Origin: DATJLY01 sp035604195
GTDB lineage: Bacteria > Pseudomonadota > Alphaproteobacteria > ATCC43930 > CGMCC-115725
DNA: 63,112 bases
Direction: 5' to 3'
Assembly (NCBI GenBank): GCA_035604195.1
Contig: DATNIY010000007.1
Coordinates: forward strand, 1-63,112
Both the position numbers and the translations under genes were made by a program. Below, in pieces: positions 18,111-27,785 of the stretch; position 1 is the stretch's first letter, and each line of letters opens with the position of its first letter. The notes below the pieces were generated by a model, which was not told the DNA's origin, ran no database searches, and saw only the letters and a list, made by a program, of their open reading frames with translations.

Positions 18111-18698
18111 ATGGCGGCGCCCGACCTTTCGACTGCTGCCGCGCCGGGCGCGCGGCTGATCAATCCGACGAACTTGTGGTGGGTTGCGGCGGCGCTCGCC
18201 GTCATGGTCGGCGCCATGCTCGCCGGCAGCTATTGGTTTCTCGACTTCGTCCATGTGCTCGCGGGGCTGTTGTGGACCGGCATCGATCTGTTCATGGGCT
18301 TCGTGATCGGGCCGATCCTCCGTCAGCTCGATCTCGCCGCACGCCGCGCCATGGTGACCCGGCTCATGCCGCGCATGATCTTTCTCATGCCGACCTTGTC
18401 GATCATCACCGGCACCACCGGCTGGTATCTCGCACGCGAACTCGGCTATTTCGATTTGCCCTATCCGCAGCAGGCTTGGGTGGTGGCAGCCCTTATCGTG
18501 CTCGCGCTTCTGACCGTGCAGGGGCTGGGCATCCTGCTGCCGACCAATCTCCGCGTCTGCCTCGAGCTGCAGAAGGAGCGGCCGGATTTCCCGCGCATGC
18601 AGCGCTGGATGCGCCGCTATGTCCGCACCACCGCGCTCCAAGGCCTGATGCAGATCCTGATCATCGTCATCATGGCGCGCTTCGCCACGGGCATTTGA
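18111..18698 (+). CDS. Integral membrane protein, DUF2269/CopD-like
   Basis: A 195-residue protein with about five hydrophobic helices: LWWVAAALAVMVGAMLAGSY, FVHVLAGLLWTGIDLFMGFV, MIFLMPTLSIITGTTGWYLA, WVVAALIVLALLTVQGLGIL and a final LMQILIIVIMARF. The HVLAGLLWTG segment resembles the histidine-bearing helix of CopD-like and DUF2269 proteins. Ligand and function are unknown. It lies 49 bases before hrpB on the same strand and may be co-transcribed with it. Confidence 0.75.
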   Translation: MAAPDLSTAAAPGARLINPTNLWWVAAALAVMVGAMLAGSYWFLDFVHVLAGLLWTGIDLFMGFVIGPILRQLDLAARRAMVTRLMPRMIFLMPTLSIITGTTGWYLARELGYFDLPYPQQAWVVAALIVLALLTVQGLGILLPTNLRVCLELQKERPDFPRMQRWMRRYVRTTALQGLMQILIIVIMARFATGI

Positions 18699-18747
18699 GC
18701 CGCGTCGGCCCTGCGCTTTGTCGGGCCATGCGCTATAGCTCCGTAGC

Positions 18748-21297
18748 ATGGCTGTCGCGGATCTCGATCGCTGGATGGCGCTGCCGGTGGCGGAAGCGCT
18801 GCCGGCGTTGCGCGACGCGCTTGCAGCACCCGGCGCTGCCGTGCTGCAGGCACCGCCCGGGGCCGGCAAGACGACCCTGGTGCCGCTGGTGCTCCGCGAC
18901 TCGTCCTGGCTCGCCAGCCGGCGCATCCGCATGCTCGAGCCGCGCCGGCTCGCAGCGCGCGCGGCCGCGCGGCGCATGGCAGAGATGCTCGGCGAGGCCG
19001 CTGGAGAAACCGTCGGCTACCGCACCCGGCTCGAGACCTGCATCGGCCCCAGAACCCGCATCGAGGTCCTGACCGAAGGCATCCTCGTCCGTCTGCTGCA
19101 AGAGGATGCCGCGCTCGAGGACACCGGCCTCGTCATCTTCGACGAGTTCCACGAGCGCAGCCTCGATGCCGATCTCGGCCTCGCATTGGCGCTCGAGGCG
19201 CGGCGGCATCTGCGGCCGGATTTGCGTCTGCTGGTGATGTCCGCGACGCTCGACGGCGCGCCGGTGGCGCGGCTCTTGGGCGATGCGCCGCTCATCACGA
19301 GTACGGGACGGAGCTACCCCGTGGCGCTCAGCTATCTCGGCCGGCCGCAGCCGGACCGCTTCGCTGCAGGCGTGGCCGCCGCAGTCGAGCGCGCGCTGGA
19401 GGAGGAGAGCGGCAGCCTCCTCGTGTTTCTGCCCGGCGGCGCCGAGATCCGCCAGGTCGAGCGCCGTTTGAACGCCGCGCCGCGCGCGGGGGCGAATGTC
19501 GCGCCGCTCTATGGCGATCTGCCGTCGGTGGCGCAGGATGCGGCGTTGCGGCCCGCTCCTTCGGGGCAGCGCAAGATCGTGCTCGCGACCGCGATTGCCG
19601 AGACCAGCCTTACCATCGAGGGCATCCGCATCGTCATCGATGGCGGGCTCATGCGCGTGCCGCGCTACGAGCCGCGCAGCGGCATGACCCGGCTCGCGAC
19701 CGTGCGGGTCTCGCAAGCCTCGGCCGAGCAGCGAAGCGGCCGCGCCGGAAGGCTCGAGCCGGGCCTGTGCTATCGCCTCTGGCGCGAGGCGGAGCAGGCC
19801 CAGCTCACGCCGTTCAACACGCCGGAAATTCTCGCCGCCGATCTCGCGTCGTTGGCCTTGGCGCTGGCGCTTTGGGGCGCGCCGGATCCGGCGGCGCTGG
19901 GCTGGCTCGATCCGCCGCCGGCGGCGGCCTATGGCGAGGCCTGCGCCCTTTTGCGCCGCTTGGGCGCGCTCGACGACAAAGGGCGCATCACCGAGCAGGG
20001 CCGCGCAATGGCCGGGCTCGGCGTGGAGCCGCGGCTCGCGCATATGATGGTGCGGGGAAGGGAATGGGGCTTGGGCGGGCTCGCCTGCGCCTTGGCGGCG
20101 CTGCTCTCCGAGCGCGACCTGGTGAAGGCGGCGCCGGGCCGGCGCGATGCGGATCTGCGTCTGCGGGCCGAGCTTCTGCGCGAGCGCGGCGGGAGTTTGC
20201 CGCCGGGCCTCTCGCTCGACCGCGGCGCGCTCGAGCGCACGCGCCAGACGGCGCGCCATTATGAAAGGCAGCTTGGGCTGCGCCGGCAAACCGCAGCCGG
20301 CAGCGAGGCCACCGGACGGCTGGTGGCGCAGGCCTATCCCGACCGTTTGGCGCAGCGCCGGCCGGGCTCTGCCGGACGGTTCCTCCTCGCCAATGGGCGG
20401 GGCGCCGAGCTGGCGCCCGGCGATCCTCTGGCCAATGAGGAATTTCTCGCGGTTTCCGATCTCGACGGCGAGCGCCAATCGGCGCGGATCTTTCTCGCGG
20501 CGCCGATCGCGCGCGGCGAGATCGAAGGCGATTTCGCCGGGCTGATCGAGACGGTCGAAACCGTCGCCTGGGACGAGCGCGAGGGCGCGGTGCTGGCACG
20601 CCGGCGCCGGCTCCTGGGCGCACTTGTGCTCAAGGACGAACCGCTCGCTTCGCCGCCGCCCGCGCAAGTGACGGCGGCGCTCCTCGCGGGCATCCGCGCC
20701 CTTGGTCTCGATGCCTTGCCCTGGCGCGACGCGGCGCTAGGGCTGCGGCATCGGATCGGCTTTCTGCGGCGGCTCGAGGGCGAAGAGTCGGGCTGGCCGG
20801 ATCTCTCGGATGCCGCGCTCGCGGCAGCGCTCGAATCCTGGCTCGCGCCCTATCTTTCCGGCATCGCCCGGCGCTCGCAGCTCGATCGGGTCGATCTTGC
20901 GGCGGCGCTCATGGGCCTCTTGCGGCCCGAGCAGCGCCGCATGCTTGAGCGGCTCGCGCCGACGCACATCGCCGTGCCGAGCGGCTCGCGCATTGCCATC
21001 GACTACGGCGCCGGCGAAGTCCCGGTCCTGGCGGTGCGGCTGCAAGAGATGTTCGGCGCGCGCGAGACTCCCGCGGTCGCCGCAGGCCGGGTGCCGCTCA
21101 TGCTTCACCTCTTGTCGCCGGCCGGGCGGCCCATGCAGGTGACGCGCGATCTCGCGGGCTTCTGGGTCGGCAGCTATCCCGAGCTGCGCCGCGCCATGCG
21201 CGGGCGCTATCCCAAGCATCCCTGGCCCGAAGATCCGCTGAGCGCGCCGCCCACCGCCCGCGCCAAGCGGCCGGCGCGCGCCAAGGCGGCGGGCTGA
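18748..21297 (+). CDS. hrpB: ATP-dependent DEAH-box helicase HrpB
   Basis: An 849-residue superfamily 2 helicase. Walker A is LQAPPGAGKTTLVPLVL (about residues 33-49), motif II is DEFHER, motif III is MSATLDG, and motif VI is QRSGRAGRLEPG. The C-terminal half carries the helicase-associated and HrpB-specific domains ending near HPWPEDPLSAPPT, a typical HrpB ending. Length matches the family (about 820-850). The cellular role of bacterial HrpB is only partly understood. Confidence 0.96.
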   Translation: MAVADLDRWMALPVAEALPALRDALAAPGAAVLQAPPGAGKTTLVPLVLRDSSWLASRRIRMLEPRRLAARAAARRMAEMLGEAAGETVGYRTRLETCIGPRTRIEVLTEGILVRLLQEDAALEDTGLVIFDEFHERSLDADLGLALALEARRHLRPDLRLLVMSATLDGAPVARLLGDAPLITSTGRSYPVALSYLGRPQPDRFAAGVAAAVERALEEESGSLLVFLPGGAEIRQVERRLNAAPRAGANVAPLYGDLPSVAQDAALRPAPSGQRKIVLATAIAETSLTIEGIRIVIDGGLMRVPRYEPRSGMTRLATVRVSQASAEQRSGRAGRLEPGLCYRLWREAEQAQLTPFNTPEILAADLASLALALALWGAPDPAALGWLDPPPAAAYGEACALLRRLGALDDKGRITEQGRAMAGLGVEPRLAHMMVRGREWGLGGLACALAALLSERDLVKAAPGRRDADLRLRAELLRERGGSLPPGLSLDRGALERTRQTARHYERQLGLRRQTAAGSEATGRLVAQAYPDRLAQRRPGSAGRFLLANGRGAELAPGDPLANEEFLAVSDLDGERQSARIFLAAPIARGEIEGDFAGLIETVETVAWDEREGAVLARRRRLLGALVLKDEPLASPPPAQVTAALLAGIRALGLDALPWRDAALGLRHRIGFLRRLEGEESGWPDLSDAALAAALESWLAPYLSGIARRSQLDRVDLAAALMGLLRPEQRRMLERLAPTHIAVPSGSRIAIDYGAGEVPVLAVRLQEMFGARETPAVAAGRVPLMLHLLSPAGRPMQVTRDLAGFWVGSYPELRRAMRGRYPKHPWPEDPLSAPPTARAKRPARAKAAG

Positions 21298-21442
21298 ATT
21301 GCCGGCTTTGTGGATTTGACCTTGCGCGGCTCGCCGTGCCAAGATTGCCTTGCTCCGGACTAAGGCAGAACTTTCTTCGACAGAGCTTCGTTGGTCACTT
21401 TGGCGCCCCATCTCGGGCGCTGCTGGGTCAGTGAGGAAAGCC

Positions 21443-21856
21443 ATGCCCTTCGACGGTACCGGCTTAGAAGGCCGCATCACTGTTCTCGAGAAGATGGACA
21501 AAGTTGCCGACCTGCTGTCGCGCGAGGACCGCTGGTGCAAGCAGCAGTTGCGCTCCTACGACGGCCGACGCTGCATCCTCGGCGCAATGGTCGCGGCGGA
21601 TGCGACGATCGCCCTGAAGGAGCCGATTCTTCTGGCGATCAGGCAGGTCACGGGTCGCGATTACCTGCGCATCGAGATGTTCAACGACCATCCCCTGACG
21701 ACTCATGCGCTGGTGGTCAAGGTCCTCCATACCGCGCGCGAGAACATCGTCAACGGCCTGGTCGATTATCCGCGGGCCCGCGCCGTCGTGCCCGCGACAT
21801 CGTGGTGGGGCGCGTCGCTCAAGCCGTTGGCACGCCTGCGCCACTTCTTCGCTTAG
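21443..21856 (+). CDS. Hypothetical protein, DUF6197-like
   Basis: A 137-residue soluble protein with no signal peptide. The segment DRWCKQQLRSYDGRRCILGA, followed by AMVAADA and later HTARENIVNGL, resembles small proteins in which a conserved W...C.x.A pattern recurs (DUF6197-type), but the match is weak. The ATG is preceded by GAGGAAAG at good spacing, so expression is likely. No operon partner; function unknown. Confidence 0.6.
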   Translation: MPFDGTGLEGRITVLEKMDKVADLLSREDRWCKQQLRSYDGRRCILGAMVAADATIALKEPILLAIRQVTGRDYLRIEMFNDHPLTTHALVVKVLHTARENIVNGLVDYPRARAVVPATSWWGASLKPLARLRHFFA

Positions 21857-22070
21857 GGCGGCGGGTCGCGCCTCTGCCCGGCCGAGAAGCCGAAACGGCG
21901 CGCGGCCCCGCTTCCTTCCCAGCGCCCGCCCCGCTCGGGCAGCACAGCGGCGGTATGCGATTGGCCCGCCGCGACAACACAGCCATGCGTTATCGAGGTC
22001 TTGGCCTCGGCCGAACCGCCTGCGACACTGAGCCCCTTCGGTTGATTGAGATTGCGGGAAGCGGGAGCGC

Positions 22071-23372
22071 ATGGGAGGAGGCGTAGCTATTCGCGGGCGC
22101 CGCCATTACGCCTGGACGGTTGCGGCGATCACGTTTCTGGCCCTGCTGGTGGCCGCCGGAATGCGCTCGGCGCCGAGCGTGCTCATCGTCCCGCTCGAGG
22201 AGGAATTCGGCTGGACCCGCGCCAGCATTTCGGTGGCGATCGCGCTGCAGCTGTTGCTCTACGGGCTGATCGGGCCATTTGCCGCGGGCCTCGTCGACCG
22301 CTTTGGCGCGCGGCCGATCATGGCAGGCGGATTGGCGCTGATGGCGGTCAGTTTCGGCGCGACGTTCTTCGTGACCGCAGCGTGGCAGCTTCTCGTGGTG
22401 TGGGGCGTCGGCATGGGCCTCGCCACCGGCGCAATGGCGTTGGTGCTGGGCGCCATCATCGCCACCCGCTGGTTCGTCGCCCGCCGCGGCCTGGTGATGG
22501 GCCTATTGACCGGCAGCGCGGCCGGCGGCCAGCTGGTCTTCCTGCCGCTGCTCGCCAATATCGTCGTGCATTACAGCTGGCGCCTTTCGGTCATGGTCGC
22601 CTCGATCATTGCCGTGGCGATCATTCCGGTCGTGCTCCTGCTCATCCGCGATCAGCCGGCCGATGTCGGGCTCAAGCCCTACGGTGTGCCGGAAGACGCG
22701 CCCGACGAGCCGCCGCGGTCGCGCGCCAATCCGTTCGGCGCGGCCTTCGCGGCATTGGGAATCGGGCTCGTGTCGCGCGACTTCTGGCTGCTGTCGGGGA
22801 GCTTCTTCATTTGCGGCGCCAGCACATTGGGCCTCATCGGCACGCACTTCATTCCGGCCTGCATGGACCACGGCATACCCGAGGCGACCGCGGCGGGCAT
22901 CCTCGCGGCCATGGGCATCTTCAATTTCATCGGCACGACGGCGTCGGGCTGGCTGTCCGACCGCTTCGACAGCCGTCATCTCCTGTTCTGGTATTATGGG
23001 CTGCGCGGCTTGTCGCTCTTGTTCCTGCCCTATTCGTTCGACCTTTCGTTCTGGGGCCTGTCGCTCTTCGGGGTCTTCTACGGTCTCGACTGGGTCGCCA
23101 CCGTCCCGCCGACGGTGCGGCTCGCCGCCAACGCCTTCGGCTCCCAGAACGCCGGGGTCATGTTTGGCTGGATCAGCGTGGTGCACCAGATCGGATCGGC
23201 CGCGGTCGCCTTCGGCGCCGGGTACATGCGCACGCAGTTCGGCGATTACTCCAGCGCCTTCGTCATCTCGGGCGCGCTGTGCCTCATCGCCGCAGTGCTG
23301 GTGCTCGGCATCGGCAAGACGCGGCGCGACCACGCGACGCCGCGCCCGGCGCTCGCCACGGCGGAGAGCTGA
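22071..23372 (+). CDS. MFS transporter, oxalate:formate/monocarboxylate-type
   Basis: A 433-residue permease with 12 predicted helices and a central charged loop near residues 205-225. It begins HYAWTVAAITFLALLVAAGM and carries the MFS motif-A region GLVDRFGARPIM between helices 2 and 3. The EEEFGWTRASISVAIALQLL segment is typical of OFA-type and related transporters of small organic acids. Substrate cannot be read from sequence. It is tail to tail with the next transporter, with 6 bases between stops. Confidence 0.88.
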   Translation: MGGGVAIRGRRHYAWTVAAITFLALLVAAGMRSAPSVLIVPLEEEFGWTRASISVAIALQLLLYGLIGPFAAGLVDRFGARPIMAGGLALMAVSFGATFFVTAAWQLLVVWGVGMGLATGAMALVLGAIIATRWFVARRGLVMGLLTGSAAGGQLVFLPLLANIVVHYSWRLSVMVASIIAVAIIPVVLLLIRDQPADVGLKPYGVPEDAPDEPPRSRANPFGAAFAALGIGLVSRDFWLLSGSFFICGASTLGLIGTHFIPACMDHGIPEATAAGILAAMGIFNFIGTTASGWLSDRFDSRHLLFWYYGLRGLSLLFLPYSFDLSFWGLSLFGVFYGLDWVATVPPTVRLAANAFGSQNAGVMFGWISVVHQIGSAAVAFGAGYMRTQFGDYSSAFVISGALCLIAAVLVLGIGKTRRDHATPRPALATAES

Positions 23373-23378
23373 GCCTCG

Positions 23379-24899
23379 TCACTCGACCGGGATGCTGGCC
23401 GCGCGCGCCGGCGTCGAGCGCAGCGGGATCTCCTTGATGAAGCAAATCAGCACGAAACTGACCGCCGTGACCGCTGCGCCGATGATGAAGACGAGCGAGA
23501 AGGACTGCGCCAGCGCCGGCACCAGCGCTTCGGGCAGTGCCGTCGAAGCAGGCCCGCCGCTGCGCAACAGCGCCGCGCCGCGTTCGGGCCCGCCCGCGCC
23601 CATCGCCGCGAGATTCCGGCCGAGCGCATAGACCAGGATCGACCACAAGATCGCCGCGCCGAACGAGCCGCCGAGCGAGCGGAAGAAGGTTACCGACGCC
23701 GTGGCTACGCCGATGTCGCGCGTCTCGGCGGCGTTTTGCGTCGCCACCATCATCATCGGCATGGCGCTGCCGATGCCGATGCCGAGGAGTCCCATATAGA
23801 TGGAGGCAAGCCAACCGGGCGTCGTCTGCGTCATCGTCGCCAGCAGCAGCCAAGCAATTGTGGAAAACGCCAAGCCCACGATCGGCGTCGGCTTGTATCG
23901 GCCGGTGCGCAGCATCCGCCGACTCGCGACGAAGGAGCCGACCACCGAGCCGCCCAAAAGCGGGATCAGCAGCAGGCCCGAATTTCCCGCGCCGATGCGG
24001 TTCACCAATTGCAGAAACACGGGAAGCAGCACGCTCGCGCCGAACATCGCCATGGAGACGACGAAGCTGATCAGATTGGCGATACGGATGACGGGATTGA
24101 CGAAGAGCCGCGGCGGCAGGATCGGCTCGGGCGCGCGCAACTCCTGGAGCGTGAAGGCCAGGAGCAGCACGATGCTCAGGGCGAGAGATCCCAAGATCTC
24201 GGGCGAGGTCCAGGGCAGCTCCGTGCCGCCCGAAGCGGCCACCAGAAGCAGCAAGGTCACGGCGATGATGAGAAGCGCTGCGCCCAGATAATCGATGCGC
24301 TGCAGCCCGCGGCGGGTGACGAGCCGGCGCAGCGCATGACGGCAGGCGAGCAAGGCGCCGATGCCGATCGGCAGGTTGATCCAGAAGACCCAGCGCCAGC
24401 TCAGATACTCGACGAAGAATCCGCCCATCGCCGGCCCGCCGATGCTGGCGAGCGCCCAGGTTCCGCTCATATAGGCCTGATAGCGGCCGCGTTCGCGGGG
24501 CGCGATGACATCGGCCAGGATCGCCTGGGCCATGCTGATGAGACCGCCGCCGCCGATCCCCTGCAGCGCGCGCGCCGCGATGAGCTGGCCCATCGTCTGC
24601 GCCAGCGCACACAAGGCCGAGCTCGCGACGAACAATGCGATCGCAATTTCGAAGAGCCGCCGCCTGCCATAGAGGTCGCTGAGCTTGCCGTAGATCGGCG
24701 TCGATGCGGTCGAGGTCAGGAGATAGGCGGTGACGATCCAGGAAAGATGCTGCAGCCCGTTAAGCTCCGCCGCCATCGTCGGCAGCGCCGTGACTACCAC
24801 CGTCTGGTCGAAGGCGGCCAAGAGCATCCCCAGCAGGACGCCGCTGACGATGCGCTTGACGTCACGATGGCTCCACTGAACCCCGGCATCGGCCGGCAT
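23379..24899 (-). CDS. MFS multidrug efflux transporter, DHA2 (EmrB/QacA) family
   Basis: A 506-residue permease with 14 predicted helices. Family motifs are LAAFDQTVVVTALPTMAAEL at helix 1, YGKLSDLYGRRRLFEIAI (motif A), GIGGGGLISMAQAI (motif C region) and WRWVFWINLPIGIGALL. Such pumps export hydrophobic drugs using the proton gradient. The ATG at 24899 has AGGAG at 6 bases; an upstream in-frame start 8 codons earlier is less likely. No regulator or membrane-fusion partner adjoins it. It is the last host gene before the phage element. Confidence 0.92.
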   Translation of the reverse strand: MPADAGVQWSHRDVKRIVSGVLLGMLLAAFDQTVVVTALPTMAAELNGLQHLSWIVTAYLLTSTASTPIYGKLSDLYGRRRLFEIAIALFVASSALCALAQTMGQLIAARALQGIGGGGLISMAQAILADVIAPRERGRYQAYMSGTWALASIGGPAMGGFFVEYLSWRWVFWINLPIGIGALLACRHALRRLVTRRGLQRIDYLGAALLIIAVTLLLLVAASGGTELPWTSPEILGSLALSIVLLLAFTLQELRAPEPILPPRLFVNPVIRIANLISFVVSMAMFGASVLLPVFLQLVNRIGAGNSGLLLIPLLGGSVVGSFVASRRMLRTGRYKPTPIVGLAFSTIAWLLLATMTQTTPGWLASIYMGLLGIGIGSAMPMMMVATQNAAETRDIGVATASVTFFRSLGGSFGAAILWSILVYALGRNLAAMGAGGPERGAALLRSGGPASTALPEALVPALAQSFSLVFIIGAAVTAVSFVLICFIKEIPLRSTPARAASIPVE

Positions 24900-24987
24900 G
24901 CCCCACTCCTCCCTGCGCGTCATTGACGCATGACGAGGGTTTAGAGCGCGGCCTGGCGCAAGTCATCAGGGGAAATGCCGCAGGGAG

Positions 24988-25209
24988 CTACGGCGCCGCT
25001 GGCAAGGCTGGTGCCGCGCTGGGTGTGTCCCGAACCTTCTCCTCATCGGCGATCAGCGTCGTGCCGAAATTGGCGATCGCCGTCGCGGTCGCCGCGCTCG
25101 CGCCGATGGCGGTCCAGGCGGCGACGGGAATGGCGGCGACGGCGTGGCAGCCGCCGATACTGCCGCCGCAAAGCAAAAGCAACGCGGCGGAATGCGCGCG
25201 GGCGGTCAC
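24988..25209 (-). CDS. Small phage lipoprotein-like gene
   Basis: A 73-residue product with an N-terminal hydrophobic stretch ending in GGC (possible lipobox), then an alanine-rich hydrophobic segment (AWTAIGASAATATAIANF) and a short charged tail. The GTG start overlaps the upstream stop (GTGA). Its place as last gene after the endolysin/holin-type genes suggests a lysis accessory, possibly spanin-like, but no motif proves it. Confidence 0.55.
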   Translation of the reverse strand: MTARAHSAALLLLCGGSIGGCHAVAAIPVAAWTAIGASAATATAIANFGTTLIADEEKVRDTPSAAPALPAAP

Positions 25210-25820
25210 GAGCCGCTCGCCGGCGCCGCCGGCGACGTTGCGGTCGGGACCGCGAATGCGGCGAAGCCCTTCAAGATGCCGGTGATGGCGCCGGTCCAGG
25301 CCGCGGTCCCGGTATCGAGCGCCGCGCCCGGCTGCACGTTCCCGGTCGCGGGGTCGCACACGCTGTTGCCATAGAGAAGGATGTTGCCGACGGTCTTGTT
25401 GCCGGCGGCGACGGGCGCGAGCGAGGCGGCAACGGGCGCATAAGCCGCGCAAGCGACCTGCTGCGCCGCGAGCAGCGCCTGGGCGCCGCTTGCGACATCG
25501 CTCGCCACTTGCACGGCGACGGCCTGAACCTGCTGGGCGGGAGTCCCGGCGGTCGCGCCGCTCGGCGCCGTGCCGTTGCAGGCCGAAAGCAATCCCATGA
25601 TCCCGCCCAACACCGCGATCGGCGCGAGCGAGCGCAAGGTCTCGCCCCGCCCCTCCGGCACGAAGATCGCCAAGGCGCCGGCGAGCGCGATCAGGAGATT
25701 GACGATGGCGTTGAACTGAAGGTCGGAGAAATGAATGCCGGCGGCGCTCAGAACCATGGCGAGCCCGGCATAGGAGGACGGCTCCTTGGCCCGCGCCAAG
25801 AGGAAGGCGAGAAGATCCAT
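25206..25820 (-). CDS. Holin-like membrane protein with lipoprotein-like C-terminal part
   Basis: A 204-residue protein. The first 90 residues contain membrane segments (SYAGLAMVLSAAGIHFSDLQ; IVNLLIALAGALAIFVPEG; IAVLGGIMGLLSAC) in the pattern of small phage holin-type proteins. LLSAC looks like a lipobox placed about 85 residues in, followed by an Ala-rich extracytoplasmic domain with four cysteines, as if a holin and a lipoprotein had been joined. I chose the ATG at 25820, with GGAG at 6 bases. Holin function is inferred from hydrophobicity and position. Confidence 0.55.
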   Translation of the reverse strand: MDLLAFLLARAKEPSSYAGLAMVLSAAGIHFSDLQFNAIVNLLIALAGALAIFVPEGRGETLRSLAPIAVLGGIMGLLSACNGTAPSGATAGTPAQQVQAVAVQVASDVASGAQALLAAQQVACAAYAPVAASLAPVAAGNKTVGNILLYGNSVCDPATGNVQPGAALDTGTAAWTGAITGILKGFAAFAVPTATSPAAPASGS

Positions 25821-25883
25821 CGCGGTCTCCATCATGAAAAAGCCGCCCGAAGGCGGCGGGGAAGGCGTGCCGAACGACCGGCC

Positions 25884-26303
25884 TCAAGCCGAAGGGGTCA
25901 GCGCCGCGGCCGTGGCGGCGCGGATCAGCGTCGTCGCGTAGATGCAGCGGCCGTTCTCGTGGAAGATCACGGCGGTGACGAACGCTTGCAGCGTCTCGGC
26001 ATCGGCGAGATCGACGGGATCATCGGGCCCGATGCCAAGCCGCTGGGCGACGTCGCCGATATAGGCGCCGGTCGCGTTCTCGCTGGGCGGCGCGAAGACG
26101 GAAATGATCGCGCGCACGGTGTTGAGCCCGCGCGCCCATTTGCTGTGGAGGTCGCGGGCGCCGGCGCGAATGCCGGCCAGTGCCGAAGCGAAGCGGCAGT
26201 AGCCATCGTCGTCATGCGGCGCCTCGTCGAGCCCGTCCCAGGCGATGCCGAAATCGCGGAGATTACAGGGATTGTTGTTGCGTTCCCCGCGCGTCGGGAC
26301 CAT
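25884..26303 (-). CDS. Phage virion-associated lysin/structural protein (RGxRNNNPxN type)
   Basis: A 139-residue protein starting MVPTRGERNNNPCNLRDFGI, the signature of phage structural or peptidoglycan-degrading proteins (RGIRNNNPGNI family). The central region has IRAGARDLHSKW and a run of conserved aromatic/acidic positions typical of this group. No signal peptide is present, as expected if it acts with the holin-like protein downstream. It probably digests the wall at infection or lysis. Catalytic residues are not firmly identified. Confidence 0.7.
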   Translation of the reverse strand: MVPTRGERNNNPCNLRDFGIAWDGLDEAPHDDDGYCRFASALAGIRAGARDLHSKWARGLNTVRAIISVFAPPSENATGAYIGDVAQRLGIGPDDPVDLADAETLQAFVTAVIFHENGRCIYATTLIRAATAAALTPSA

Positions 26304-26312
26304 GGCGGACCG

Positions 26313-26552
26313 TCACGCTCGCTGGTGAAAGATCAGCAGCACAATGAGACTCGCCATGCCGCAGATGAGCGTGCCGGCGCCGAGGAGGATGAGCCACCAC
26401 AAGCGGTGGATGGCGCCCTCGAGCTTGGCGAGCGTGGCGAGAATGGCGCCTTGCCGCTCTTCGCACACCGCCTCGTGTTTTTCCAGCCGCGCCAGCGCTT
26501 GCGTCGCGCGCTCCTGCGCCTTGAGTGCGATGTCGCGGGCGCGACTGGGCAT
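26313..26552 (-). CDS. Small coiled-coil plus transmembrane phage protein
   Basis: A 79-residue product. Residues 1-45 are charged and helical (IALKAQERATQALARLEKHE), likely a coiled coil; residues 50-75 form one hydrophobic helix (WWLILLGAGTLICGMASLIV). The architecture resembles phage haemolysin XhlA-like or spanin-like accessory lysis proteins. The ATG at 26552 has AAAGG 7 bases upstream. It is directly upstream of the lysin gene. Confidence 0.6.
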   Translation of the reverse strand: MPSRARDIALKAQERATQALARLEKHEAVCEERQGAILATLAKLEGAIHRLWWLILLGAGTLICGMASLIVLLIFHQRA

Positions 26553-26576
26553 CTGATTGCCTTTCACCGGGCCGCG

Positions 26577-27782
26577 CTATCCGCCGCTGTACCAGGTGCT
26601 GTTGGCGGCGCGGTAGATCCAGCTCTGGGCCGGCCCATTGGCGGCGAGCGTGGTCGCCGCGCCCTTGATCGTCTGCCCGGTGTTCGGGTTCTGCGTCAGT
26701 GTGGTGATCGTCTGGCTCGACTGCAGCGCGACGCGCTGGCCGTCGAGCGGCGCGGCCGGCATGATGACCGTGAGCGCCGCCAGCGTGCCGGCGGGATCGA
26801 TGATCAGAAGCTCGACGCCGTTGTTGATGGTGATGCTGCCGCCGCTGGTGGGCTGCGCATATTGGTAGGGAAGCGGCTGCAGCATCGGCAGGCCGAGCGC
26901 GGCGAGGTCGCGCTCGTCGATGATGTTGGAGGTGGCGGTGATCGCCGCCGTGCTTGTCGTGAGCGAAATTTGGCAACAGGGGGCAAAGCCCAAGGGGATC
27001 GCCGGCGGCGTCGGGCTCGCGCTCTCGCTCCCCGCCAGCCACTGTGCCGCGCCGGTCGTCCGGTTGATGACGATGCGGTCGATGCGCGGATGATTCGAAG
27101 GGACCGGGATGGTGAAATAGAACGGAATGCCCGAGGCCGTCGCCGTCGCGTTGGCGCTGATCTGCACCTGGGCCGCGCCGTAGGCGGCGTTCGTCACAAT
27201 TGTCCCCGCGGGAATGCCGACGCCGGAAACCGCCATGCCGTTGAAGATTCCGGCGGTTGTCGTGACGATGCTCAGGACGTTCGAGCCGTTGGCGGTGCTG
27301 CCGACGGCGCTGGCGATGGCGCCGATGGGCTGGCCGAAGACAAGGGTCGCGCTGCTGGCGCCGTTCGTCGCCAGATTCCAGGTGGTGACCGAAGCGCCGC
27401 TGACGCTCTCGACGATCGAGGCGCCGTTCGCCCCGATCGCGAAGGGGTAGGCGATCGCGCCGTTGACATAGGAATAGGCCACCAGGATCTGGCCCGCGGC
27501 AATGCCGGCGGTGGGACCGGTGACCGAGACCGTATTTACCTCTTGCCCGACATTGCCGGTGGTGAAGGCGCCGATTTCGATGAGCGTCTGCCCATTGAAG
27601 AGGTGACCCGGATCGATCATCAACGCCATCGCCGGTGTCGGCAGCGTCCGCGGCGCGAAAGTATCGACGCTGCGCTGCGCCACCGCCCAATTCGCGTCGA
27701 TCGCCAGCGGATAGGCGCTGCCCGAGGCCTGGCCGGGATAATTCGTCGGCGTGAAGGCGCCGATCGGCTGTGTCCCGCTCAT
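26577..27782 (-). CDS. Phage tail appendage protein
   Basis: A 401-residue beta-rich protein without signal peptide. It starts with MSGTQPIGAFTPTNYPG and ends with a domain (SGGSITINNGVELLIIDPAG ... PAQSWIYRAANSTWYSGG) like the small C-terminal beta domain of phage fibre and collar proteins. Internal segments (YSYVNGAIAYPFAIGANG) echo a stretch in this element's capsid insertion (VNGAIAYAWFVG). It follows the tail-tip gene by 3 bases, the usual place for a receptor-binding or appendage protein. Exact role unknown. Confidence 0.6.
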   Translation of the reverse strand: MSGTQPIGAFTPTNYPGQASGSAYPLAIDANWAVAQRSVDTFAPRTLPTPAMALMIDPGHLFNGQTLIEIGAFTTGNVGQEVNTVSVTGPTAGIAAGQILVAYSYVNGAIAYPFAIGANGASIVESVSGASVTTWNLATNGASSATLVFGQPIGAIASAVGSTANGSNVLSIVTTTAGIFNGMAVSGVGIPAGTIVTNAAYGAAQVQISANATATASGIPFYFTIPVPSNHPRIDRIVINRTTGAAQWLAGSESASPTPPAIPLGFAPCCQISLTTSTAAITATSNIIDERDLAALGLPMLQPLPYQYAQPTSGGSITINNGVELLIIDPAGTLAALTVIMPAAPLDGQRVALQSSQTITTLTQNPNTGQTIKGAATTLAANGPAQSWIYRAANSTWYSGG

Positions 27783-27785
27783 GGC

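Noticed and set aside
24900..24990. Search for direct repeats (att) at both ends of the phage element, here and at 53312-53357
   Set aside because: No common word longer than chance was seen by eye; a computed repeat search over wider flanks would be needed.
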